From Cloacimonetes bacterium UBA3900 (GTDB lineage Bacteria; Cloacimonadota; Cloacimonadia; Cloacimonadales; Cloacimonadaceae), in contig DGFM01000036.1 in the NCBI GenBank assembly GCA_002391675.1, positions 27,532 to 34,287 on the forward strand: a DNA stretch of 6,756 nt, read 5' to 3'. Position numbers and translations under genes: made by a program. Shown here in pieces: positions 1 through 6,541 of this stretch. Below the pieces are notes generated by a model that had not been told where the DNA came from, did no database searches, and saw nothing but the letters and a program-made list of their open reading frames with translations. Within the stretch, counting starts at the first letter, position 1; each line of letters starts with the position of its first letter.

Positions 1-21
1 CGCTCAATAATGTTAAGATTT

Positions 22-52
22 TTGTAGACAGCAAAAGCGCATTTAATAAAAT
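22..52 (+). promoter_or_regulatory. Possible promoter for the fusA-led cluster
   Basis: The AT-rich stretch before fusA contains two overlapping -10-like hexamers, TTTAAT (42-47) and TAAAAT (47-52), each matching TATAAT at five of six positions. The only -35-like element is TTGTAG (22-27), which matches TTGACA at three positions and sits 14 or 19 nt away, so the pair is not well spaced. This is the only stretch in the window without a confident gene, so a promoter for the seven-gene run is expected here or upstream of the window. In so AT-rich a region such matches arise easily by chance, and the call is tentative. Confidence 0.2.
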
Positions 53-64
53 GGTTCTAATCGT

Positions 65-96
65 GTAAAAACGGTAAAAAACGATGGATAAGGACA
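65..96 (+). promoter_or_regulatory. fusA leader with tandem A-rich repeat and ribosome binding site
   Basis: Two near-identical units lie back to back: GTAAAAACG (65-73) and GTAAAAAACG (74-83). They are followed by GGATAAGGACA just before the fusA start. Two Shine-Dalgarno-like matches are present: AAGGA (90-94), only 2 nt from the ATG, and GGA (86-88), 8 nt from it. Neither is ideal. The A-rich unpaired leader could help ribosome loading, but this is inference. The start itself is secure: an in-frame stop lies at 58-60, no other usable start codon follows before 97, and the N-terminus is the usual length for EF-G. Confidence 0.4.
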
Positions 97-2208
97 ATGA
101 ATAGCGATACAGACAGTCGACTTAGCAATATACGCAATATTGGCATCATGGCTCACATCGATGCTGGCAAGACCACGACGACGGAGCGTATGCTCTTTTA
201 CTCTGGGTTTTTGCACAAGATGGGCGAGGTGCATGATGGTAGCACTTTCACGGATTGGATGGAACAGGAGCGCGAGCGGGGTATCACAATCACTTCAGCC
301 ACTGTTACCTGTTTGTGGAAAGATAAGCGCATCAATATCATAGATACTCCCGGTCACGTCGATTTCACAGCGGAGGTGGAGCGCAGTTTGCGGATTTTGG
401 ATGGTGCGGTGGGAGTGTTTTGTGCGGTTGGTGGCGTTGAGCCTCAGAGTGAGACTGTTTGGCATCAGGCGGATCGCTATCAAGTGCCCCGCATAGCCTA
501 TATCAATAAAATAGATAGAGTTGGGGCGGATTATCAGCGCGTGATCTACATGATCCATGAGCGTCTCACGGCCAAAGCCTACCCCGTGAATATACCCTTG
601 GGTTCGGAGGATAATTTTGAGGGTGTGGTGGATCTGATCAGCATGAAGCTTTGGACTTTCGATCCGCTTACCATGGGTGATGTGACGCACCTGGAGCCGA
701 TTCCCGATGATTTCCTGCCTCAGGCCAAAATGGCACGTGAGGTGCTGCTTGAAGCGGTGGCAGAATATGATGACGAGCTGATGATGCTGTATCTGGAAGG
801 CAAGCCCATCCCTGAGGATTTGATCCGCAAAGCGATTCGCACCGCTACCATTCATCACGGCTTCATCCCCGTGCTCTGTGGTTCTTCGCTGAAAAATAAG
901 GGCGTGCAGTTGCTGATGGACGCTATTTTAGACTTTCTGCCCTCACCGTTGGATGTGGGCGCTTGCATCGGTTATTCGCCTCAGGACAAGACGGAGATTC
1001 AGATTCCGCCCGATCCCAAAGCCGCTTTCGTGGCTATGGCTTTCAAGGTTCAGATAGATAAATATGTGGGCAAACTGGTCTACATCCGGGTGTATTCCGG
1101 CACGCTGAAAAAGGGTTCGCGCATCGTGAATCAGACCAATGGCAAAAAGGAGCGTGTGGCACGCGTCCTGCAGATGATGAGCAACCGCAAGAATGACCTC
1201 GATGAGCTGCATTGCGGAGATATTGCCGCATTGGTGGGTACGCGCTTTCTCAGCACCGGGGACACGATTACGGATGGCGATATCGATATCAGCCTCAGCA
1301 AGATGAACTTCCCGGATTCCGTGATCTCCATCGCCATCGAGCCCAAAACCAAGGCGGATCAGGAAAACCTCGGCAATGCCTTGGAGAGGCTGGAAGAAGA
1401 AGACCCCACCTTCAAGGCGTATGTGGATAAAGATAGCGGACAGACGCTCATTTCCGGCATGGGAGAGCTGCATCTGGACATCATCGTGGATAGATTGAGA
1501 CGCGAATTTGGGGTGTCTGCAAACGTCGGCACACCGCAGGTTTCCTACAAAGAGACCATCTCCAAAACAGTGACCATGGAAGAGGTGTTTCAGCGCGAGA
1601 TGGGCGGCAAAGGCAGTTACGCTCACGTGGTTTTCAGGGTGAGCCCCATCAGCGATGAAGACTTGGGCGAGGACGAGAAAAACCGCTTTACCAATAGTGT
1701 TTCGGTGGATAAGATACCGGCCGAATTTCATGCCGGCATCCGGGAAGCGGCTCTCAATGCGCTCAACGACGGGCCTCTGATCAGTGGCCATATGGAGCGC
1801 GTGCATGTGGAGCTAATTGATGGTGGATTCAACCCCGTGGATTCCAGTGAGTTAGCCTTCAAGATCGCCACCAGCTTGGCGGTGGGGGCAGCTTTGCGAG
1901 AAGCGAATCCGCTGATCATGGAACCGGTGATGATGCTCACGGTCTTGAGTCCGGAAGACTTTGTGGGGGATATAATTGCGGATATCAATGCCAAGCGCGG
2001 ACGCATTGAGATTTTGAGGCAACCAAACGAATATCAGCAAGAGATCATTGCGCAAGTGCCGCTGAGCGAGCTCTTTGGCTATGCGACGCGGGTGCGCTCC
2101 CTGAGCCAGGGACGCGCTGTCTACACACTGGAGTTCAATTCCTACGAGGTGACTCCAAACAGCATTCAAAAGGAAATTCTGAGACGCATTCGGGGTTATG
2201 TAGAATAA
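97..2208 (+). CDS. fusA: Translation elongation factor G (EF-G), domain IV tip variant
   Basis: A GTPase that drives tRNA-mRNA translocation on the ribosome and, with RRF, can split post-termination ribosomes. The protein is full length at 703 aa and all GTPase motifs are seen: P-loop AHIDAGKTT (19-27), switch I RGITI (61-65), DTPGHVD (83-89) with the catalytic His87, NKID (137-140), and the G5 region GSSLKNKG (262-269). Domain II, domain III (SGMGELHLD, 453-461), domain IV (from about 482) and domain V (LFGYATRVRSLSQGRA, 659-674) follow in order. One oddity: where E. coli EF-G reads YHDVDSSE at the domain IV tip, this protein reads FNPVDSSE (578-585), so the translocation-linked His is Asn579. 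The next gene is a STAS regulator 16 nt downstream, not tuf or a ribosomal protein gene. It could be the housekeeping EF-G or a second, specialised paralogue; the window cannot decide this. EF-G identity is certain. Confidence 0.97.
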   Translation: MNSDTDSRLSNIRNIGIMAHIDAGKTTTTERMLFYSGFLHKMGEVHDGSTFTDWMEQERERGITITSATVTCLWKDKRINIIDTPGHVDFTAEVERSLRILDGAVGVFCAVGGVEPQSETVWHQADRYQVPRIAYINKIDRVGADYQRVIYMIHERLTAKAYPVNIPLGSEDNFEGVVDLISMKLWTFDPLTMGDVTHLEPIPDDFLPQAKMAREVLLEAVAEYDDELMMLYLEGKPIPEDLIRKAIRTATIHHGFIPVLCGSSLKNKGVQLLMDAILDFLPSPLDVGACIGYSPQDKTEIQIPPDPKAAFVAMAFKVQIDKYVGKLVYIRVYSGTLKKGSRIVNQTNGKKERVARVLQMMSNRKNDLDELHCGDIAALVGTRFLSTGDTITDGDIDISLSKMNFPDSVISIAIEPKTKADQENLGNALERLEEEDPTFKAYVDKDSGQTLISGMGELHLDIIVDRLRREFGVSANVGTPQVSYKETISKTVTMEEVFQREMGGKGSYAHVVFRVSPISDEDLGEDEKNRFTNSVSVDKIPAEFHAGIREAALNALNDGPLISGHMERVHVELIDGGFNPVDSSELAFKIATSLAVGAALREANPLIMEPVMMLTVLSPEDFVGDIIADINAKRGRIEILRQPNEYQQEIIAQVPLSELFGYATRVRSLSQGRAVYTLEFNSYEVTPNSIQKEILRRIRGYVE

Positions 2209-2224
2209 TATACGGAGAAAGACT

Positions 2225-2566
2225 ATGAACGGAAAAAACGATGCCAAGAGGCATAAGGTGACGGTTGATCTGACGATCAACGAAGGTATTGCCAGCATTA
2301 AGGTTGACGGCATTCTCAATAGCGATAATGCCGATCTCCTGCAGGAGAAGCTCAACGAGGTCTTGGCTTCTGGTGCCGAGATACTGGAGCTGGACTTCTT
2401 TGATTGTAGAGGGATTAGCAGCACCGGCATCGGCAAGATTTTGCTTTTTTACAAGGATTTCATCGGCAGAGGGGGCGAGATCGAGGTCTCTCGGTGCTCG
2501 AACACCGTCTATGAGCTGTTTTCCATGCTCAAGATCAACCAGCTATTTACAGTCAATTTGGGATGA
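2225..2566 (+). CDS. STAS-domain anti-sigma-factor antagonist (SpoIIAA/RsbV-like)
   Basis: A single-domain protein of 113 aa, the usual size for SpoIIAA/RsbV antagonists. In that family the unphosphorylated antagonist binds a kinase/anti-sigma partner and frees its target, and phosphorylation by the partner switches it off. The fold signature is visible: an opening strand with IASIKVDGILNSDNADLL (22-39), the central strand ILELDFFDCRGISSTGIGK (53-71), and the closing SNTVYELFSMLKINQLF (92-108). Aligned to SpoIIAA DSSG, the phosphosite region reads S65-S66-T67-G68. Ser66 falls at the phosphorylated serine, but the preceding Asp is replaced by Ser65. A clear ribosome binding site, GGAG (2214-2217), sits 7 nt before the ATG. 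Its stop overlaps the next start in ATGA, so the two proteins are probably made together and are likely partners. Family assignment is firm; the regulated target is unknown. Confidence 0.9.
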   Translation: MNGKNDAKRHKVTVDLTINEGIASIKVDGILNSDNADLLQEKLNEVLASGAEILELDFFDCRGISSTGIGKILLFYKDFIGRGGEIEVSRCSNTVYELFSMLKINQLFTVNLG

Positions 2567-3480
2567 GTGAACCGGGCAAATCTTTCAGGATTCTGGTGAT
2601 TGATGATAGCATCAGCATCGTCAAGAGCCTGCAGAAGATATTGGAATATCTTGGGCATCAAGTAGATACAGCTTATGGAGCCTATGAGGCGCTGCGCAAG
2701 GTGGCAAACAACAACTATGACCTGGCAATCAGTGATATTGAGATGCCGGGGATGAGCGGTCTGGATTTTTTGCAAAAGATCAAGCAGCAGTCGGATTATG
2801 CCATGGACGTGGTCTTGATGACTGGATACTTGGAGCAGGATTACTATATCCAGGCTATTCGTTTGGGTGCTGCGGATTTTATCAGTAAACCAATAGAATG
2901 TCAGGAGTTGCAGGCTATGTTGGGGCGGATCGGGGAGAAACGCGACAGAGTGATGAGCCAAAGCCTGTTTTTTAAAAACCTGCACGGCTTCACCATGGAG
3001 TTTTATATTGATCCGGCACGCTTTATCAAGTCCAGTCTGGACAAGGCTTTCTCTTTCTTTTTTGAAAACAATCTGGGCTTTACCCACTGTGTCGCAAACG
3101 AGCTGCTCATCTGCATGGAAGAGATGGTATTCAATGCCATCATCCATGGGGTGTTGCAGCTTTCCGACGCTGAGCGTCAGCTCGACAGCGAGCAAATCCG
3201 CGCTTTGGCTTTGCAAAGGATAATTGAAGATCAAGATGCCCATCGCAACCGCGTGCTGCTTACCATGGAGGTTGATCAGGAGCAAGAACGGATCGTGATC
3301 AGCGTTGAAGACAAGGGCGAGGGCTTCGATTTCAAGGCGTGGCTGCACCACTTGGAAAACGATCAGGGAGTGAACCTGGAGTGCCATGGGCGCGGGATCA
3401 ACATGATCAGGCACTTCAGCGATAGCCTCAGCTTTGAGAAAAACGGCAGCAAAGTAAGCATCAGCAAGGCCTTGCAATGA
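2563..3480 (+). CDS. Response regulator with C-terminal RsbW-like ATPase/kinase domain
   Basis: A 305-aa cytoplasmic fusion protein. Residues 8-122 form a receiver domain with the acidic pair D14-D15, phospho-acceptor D58 (ISDIEMPGMSG), T87 and K109 (SKP), all the residues needed for aspartyl phosphorylation. Residues about 140-305 form a GHKL-type ATPase of the SpoIIAB/RsbW kind: N-box EEMVFNAIIHG (186-196, Asn191), G1 box VEDKGEGFD (248-256), and G2 box GRGINMI (276-282). No H-box or dimerisation helix pair of a classical histidine kinase is seen, so Ser/Thr kinase or anti-sigma activity towards a STAS protein is the likeliest role, with the STAS gene just upstream as candidate substrate. 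No PP2C domain is present, unlike the REC-PP2C-kinase regulator CrsR of Shewanella. The stretch between N-box and G1 is longer than in RsbW and highly charged. The start overlaps the STAS stop (ATGA) with only a weak GGG before it, suggesting coupled translation. Confidence 0.9.
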   Translation: MSEPGKSFRILVIDDSISIVKSLQKILEYLGHQVDTAYGAYEALRKVANNNYDLAISDIEMPGMSGLDFLQKIKQQSDYAMDVVLMTGYLEQDYYIQAIRLGAADFISKPIECQELQAMLGRIGEKRDRVMSQSLFFKNLHGFTMEFYIDPARFIKSSLDKAFSFFFENNLGFTHCVANELLICMEEMVFNAIIHGVLQLSDAERQLDSEQIRALALQRIIEDQDAHRNRVLLTMEVDQEQERIVISVEDKGEGFDFKAWLHHLENDQGVNLECHGRGINMIRHFSDSLSFEKNGSKVSISKALQ

Positions 3481-4328
3481 TGGAATATTCTCTTAAAAGT
3501 TATTACCGAAGCTGCAGAGTGCGCACCTGGGAAGCAGGCATACCGGAATCTGCCTTGAGGCTGCTCTTTTGTGAAAAGCTGGGTTGTGGCTTGGCAGAAC
3601 TGGCTATGTTGATGAGGGACAAGCAGCTGAGCCGTGAGTGGGTGAGGGAATTTGAAGAGCTTTTTAAGCGCCTGATTCAAGGTGAACCGGTGCAATACAT
3701 CCTCGGCAAAGCCTGGTTTTGGGGATTGACGCTGCAGGTGAGCCCGGATGTCTTGATTCCCAGGCCGGAGACGGAGCAGCTCCTGGAGCTGGCTCTGCGC
3801 TATTGTGCCGAAGAAGATACGGTCTTGGATTGCTGCACGGGCAGCGGAGCCATCGCTTTGGCGCTCAAAATCCAGAGGCCTGATGCTATCGTGCACGCCT
3901 CGGATATCAGTGCCGCTGCTTTGGAAGTAGCCAGGGCAAACGCCGCCGATCTGCAGCTCGAGCTGGAGTTTCACCTGTGTGATCTGTTTCCAGACAATGC
4001 GGTCAAATACGATCTCATCGTCAGCAATCCGCCCTATGTGAGCCAGGCTGAGTATGAGGTGTTGGAAGCGGTGGTCAAGGACAATGAACCCGCATCGGCC
4101 CTGCTTTCCGGGGCTGAAGGTCTGGATCACATCCGGCGCATTTTGGAGCTGGCTCCCGCTCATTTGGCCGAGGAGGGAATCCTGTGTTTGGAACACGGGG
4201 AGCTGCAACAGGATAAGATCATCCAAGAAGCCACATCCAAGGGATGGGAACTCGAGTTTGCAGGGCAAGACCTGGCCCATAGGGATCGCTTTTTGGTGTT
4301 AAAATACAATCATCATCACGAGAGGTAA
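3477..4328 (+). CDS. prmC: Peptide chain release factor N5-glutamine methyltransferase
   Basis: PrmC (HemK) uses S-adenosylmethionine to methylate the Gln of the GGQ loop in release factors RF1 and RF2, which raises termination efficiency. The 283-aa length is normal. Seen in order: an N-terminal helical substrate-binding part; the family signature GEPVQYILG (69-77); VLIPRPETEQL (92-102); the SAM-binding loop DCCTGSGAIALAL (118-130, with Cys120 where many members have Gly); the acidic DIS (143-145); the catalytic NPPY (184-187); NEPASALLSGAEGLD (203-217); and DRFLVL near the C-terminus. It starts inside the stop of the receiver-kinase gene (ATGA), with AAGG (3466-3469) 7 nt before the ATG at 3477. 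A second ATG follows at once at 3480. In many bacteria prmC follows prfA (RF1), but prfA is not next to it here. Function is assigned with high confidence. Confidence 0.96.
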   Translation: MMEYSLKSYYRSCRVRTWEAGIPESALRLLFCEKLGCGLAELAMLMRDKQLSREWVREFEELFKRLIQGEPVQYILGKAWFWGLTLQVSPDVLIPRPETEQLLELALRYCAEEDTVLDCCTGSGAIALALKIQRPDAIVHASDISAAALEVARANAADLQLELEFHLCDLFPDNAVKYDLIVSNPPYVSQAEYEVLEAVVKDNEPASALLSGAEGLDHIRRILELAPAHLAEEGILCLEHGELQQDKIIQEATSKGWELEFAGQDLAHRDRFLVLKYNHHHER

Positions 4329-4332
4329 TGAT

Positions 4333-5586
4333 ATGGATAGATTCATCATCGAAGAAAGCCGCAACTTGAGCGGCAACATCGAGGTAAGCGGAGCGAAAAA
4401 TGCCATCCTTCCAGCCATGGCGGTGGCGCTGCTTGCTCCGGGGAAATCGCTGCTGACAAATGTGCCTAACCTCATTGATCTCAAGAGTATGGCACATCTT
4501 TTGAGAGTGTTGGGTGCCAGAGTGGATTACGACGTCGATAGCATGAGCATCGACAGCAGTGACCTCTGCTTCAACGAAGCGCCCTATGAATTGGTGAGCA
4601 AGATGAGAGCCAGCGTTTATGTGCTGGGGCCGCTTTTGGCCAGGCTCAAAGAGGCGCGGGTCTCCTTTCCGGGCGGATGTGCCATCGGAACCAGACCGGT
4701 AGACCTGCATCTGAAAGCCATGGAAGCCCTGGGTGCAACGATAAACATCGATCAGGGGTACATCCACGCCAAGGCGGATGAACTCAAAGGCGCCGACATC
4801 CATTTTGACAAATCCAGCGTGGGCGCCACTATCAATGCCCTCATGGCAGCTGTTTTGGCCAAGGGAACCACCAGGATGTTCAATGTTGCCAAAGAGCCGG
4901 AAGTGGATTCCACCGTGGATATGCTCAACAAAATGGGCGCCAAGATCACCGGAAGAGGCACCAAGACACTCACCATCGAAGGAGTGGAAGGCCTCTATCC
5001 CGTGAAAATGGAGATGATTCCAGATCGCATCGAAGCGGGAACCTTCATGATTGCAGGCGCTTTGAGCACCTCACCCATCACCGTGACCAACTGTGAGCCC
5101 GCTCATCTGGAAGCTTTGATGCAAAAGCTGCGCGAAGCTGGCTGCGAGCTGATCGTGGAAGGCAGTTCCGTGACTGTAGTGCCGCCCAAGACGATCAAAC
5201 CCGTGGACATCGTCGCAGTGCCGCATCCCGGTTTCCCAACCGACCTGCAAGCGCAATTTACCGTATTGATGGCCCTTGCGGATGGAGTCAGCCGCATTGA
5301 AGACACCATCTTCCCGGAACGCTTTATGCACGTGGCAGAACTCAACCGCTTGCAAGCAGATATCCGCATGGAAGGCAACGTGGCGGTTGTGAATGGCGTG
5401 AAAGAGCTGGGTGGAGCTGAAGTGATGGCTACAGACCTGCGCGCCAGTGCTGCCCTGGTTTTGGCGGGCTTGGTGGCCAAAGGAAAGACCACCGTATCCC
5501 GCATTTATCACATCGATAGAGGTTATGACAGGATAGAAGAAAAGCTGGGCGGTTTGGGTGCCAAAATCATCAGAGAAAACGCCTGA
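4333..5586 (+). CDS. murA: UDP-N-acetylglucosamine 1-carboxyvinyltransferase (MurA)
   Basis: MurA transfers enolpyruvate from phosphoenolpyruvate to UDP-GlcNAc, the first committed step of peptidoglycan precursor synthesis in the cytoplasm. The 417-aa length matches the family (E. coli 419). Key residues are in place: SGAKNA (19-24) with Lys22 and Asn23, the active-site loop FPGGCAIGTRPVDLHL (112-127) with catalytic Cys116, FPTDLQAQF (301-309) with the general-base Asp304, TDLRASAALVL (367-377) with Arg370, and the C-terminal IYHIDRGYDRIEEKLGGLGA (391-410). Because Cys116 is present rather than Asp, the enzyme is predicted to be fosfomycin-sensitive, by family knowledge only. GAGAGG (4320-4325) lies 7 nt before the ATG, and prmC ends 4 nt upstream, so this is probably the same transcript. 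The prmC-murA pairing also occurs in other bacteria, for example in Deltaproteobacteria. Confidence 0.97.
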   Translation: MDRFIIEESRNLSGNIEVSGAKNAILPAMAVALLAPGKSLLTNVPNLIDLKSMAHLLRVLGARVDYDVDSMSIDSSDLCFNEAPYELVSKMRASVYVLGPLLARLKEARVSFPGGCAIGTRPVDLHLKAMEALGATINIDQGYIHAKADELKGADIHFDKSSVGATINALMAAVLAKGTTRMFNVAKEPEVDSTVDMLNKMGAKITGRGTKTLTIEGVEGLYPVKMEMIPDRIEAGTFMIAGALSTSPITVTNCEPAHLEALMQKLREAGCELIVEGSSVTVVPPKTIKPVDIVAVPHPGFPTDLQAQFTVLMALADGVSRIEDTIFPERFMHVAELNRLQADIRMEGNVAVVNGVKELGGAEVMATDLRASAALVLAGLVAKGKTTVSRIYHIDRGYDRIEEKLGGLGAKIIRENA

Positions 5587-6541
5587 TCTGGTTTTGGTGA
5601 CCGGCGGGGCCGGCTTCATCGGCTCGCATCTCTGTGAAGCGCTCTTGCAGCAAGGGCGGCGCGTCCTGTGTGTGGATAACTTTTGCGATTTCTATGAGCC
5701 ATCCGTCAAAGAGCAGAATATAGCAAGCTGCCTGCAGCATCCGGAGTTTGTCCTCGAGAGGGCGGATATACGTGATAAGGAAGCTCTGGAGCGCATCTTT
5801 GAGCGCTATAATATCTCTGCCGTCATCCATCTGGCGGCCATGGCGGGCGTGCGTCCCTCGCTGCTGTATCCCGAGCTGTATACCCAGGTCAACGTAATGG
5901 GAACCCTCAACCTGCTGGAACTGTGTAAGCAACACAATATCAAGCACTTTGTCTTTGCTTCTTCTTCCAGCGTTTATGGCAATAATGCCAAGCTGCCTTT
6001 TGCCGAAGAGGACCCCGTGAATGAGCCAATCAGCGTCTATGCCGCCACCAAAAAGGCAGGAGAATTGCTCTGCTACACCTACCATCACCTCTATCAGATT
6101 TCGGTGGTGGCGCTGCGTTTCTTCACCGTCTATGGGCCCAGGCAGAGGCCGGACTTGGCCATCCACAAGTTTGCCGCTTTGATGAGGGAAGGCAGGGAGC
6201 TGCCCGTCTTTGGGGATGAGGCCAGCAGCCGTGATTATACCTACATCCAGGATACCGTGCAAGGCGTTTTGAGGGCGCTGGAATATGTGAAAAAAGGCTG
6301 TGTCTATGAGGTGATCAACTTGGGAAACGACCGCAGCGTCACGCTCTCTGAGCTGATCTCGGCGCTGGAAGAGGTGAGCGGCATCAAGGCTAAGCTCATG
6401 CATCATGAAGACCAGGCGGGAGACGTGAGACACACCCGAGCCTGCGTCACAAAGGCTCATCAGTTGCTAAATTACAGGCCATCTTTTGATTTTAAGCAAG
6501 GACTGCTGCTTTTCTGGCAGTGGTTTACCAGAGGAGAATAA
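5558..6541 (+). CDS. NAD-dependent sugar nucleotide epimerase, UDP-glucuronate 4-epimerase-like
   Basis: An extended short-chain dehydrogenase/reductase of 327 aa. Seen: the NAD-binding loop TGGAGFIGSHL (15-25) and Asp40 for the adenosine ribose; HLAAMAGVRPSLLYPELY (91-108), typical of UDP-glucuronate 4-epimerases; SSSSVYG (135-141) with the catalytic Ser at 136 by alignment to GalE; the YAATK motif (Tyr161, Lys165); FFTVYGPRQRPDLAIHKF (188-205); and SRDYTYIQDT (224-233). The likely reaction is interconversion of UDP-glucuronate and UDP-galacturonate for surface polysaccharide or LPS; a related UDP-hexose substrate cannot be excluded. The GTG at 5558 overlaps murA by 29 nt and is preceded only by a weak GGGCGG (5547-5552). 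An in-frame stop at 5534-5536 rules out earlier starts. A later start (CTG 5588, TTG 5594) just past the murA stop would still keep the NAD loop. The family is certain, the exact start and substrate less so. Confidence 0.88.
   Translation: MPKSSEKTPDLVLVTGGAGFIGSHLCEALLQQGRRVLCVDNFCDFYEPSVKEQNIASCLQHPEFVLERADIRDKEALERIFERYNISAVIHLAAMAGVRPSLLYPELYTQVNVMGTLNLLELCKQHNIKHFVFASSSSVYGNNAKLPFAEEDPVNEPISVYAATKKAGELLCYTYHHLYQISVVALRFFTVYGPRQRPDLAIHKFAALMREGRELPVFGDEASSRDYTYIQDTVQGVLRALEYVKKGCVYEVINLGNDRSVTLSELISALEEVSGIKAKLMHHEDQAGDVRHTRACVTKAHQLLNYRPSFDFKQGLLLFWQWFTRGE

Noticed and set aside
1279..1290. Palindrome GATATCGATATC in fusA
   Set aside because: It encodes an Asp-Ile repeat in EF-G, and 12-bp palindromes are expected by chance at this length.
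943..1806. Long reading frame of 287 aa on the minus strand inside fusA
   Set aside because: It lies opposite an unmistakable EF-G, has no recognisable domain, and is explained by the codon bias of the sense gene. The same applies to the minus-strand frames at 2509-3477, 3363-4280 and 5570-6460.
2335..2348. Perfect 14-bp palindrome TCTCCTGCAGGAGA
   Set aside because: It is inside the STAS coding region with no loop. A 14-bp palindrome is expected by chance at about 0.4 per window of this length, and nothing around it suggests an operator or terminator.
2563..3480. Reading the REC-ATPase protein as a classical hybrid histidine kinase
   Set aside because: No HisKA H-box or dimerisation helices lie between receiver and ATPase, and the neighbour is a STAS antagonist. 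The N-box EEMVFNAIIHG resembles RsbW-type domains.
3477..3482. Starting prmC at the second ATG (3480)
   Set aside because: Both are possible, but AAGG at 3466-3469 is spaced better for 3477, which also gives the usual ATGA overlap seen one gene earlier. The difference is a single residue.
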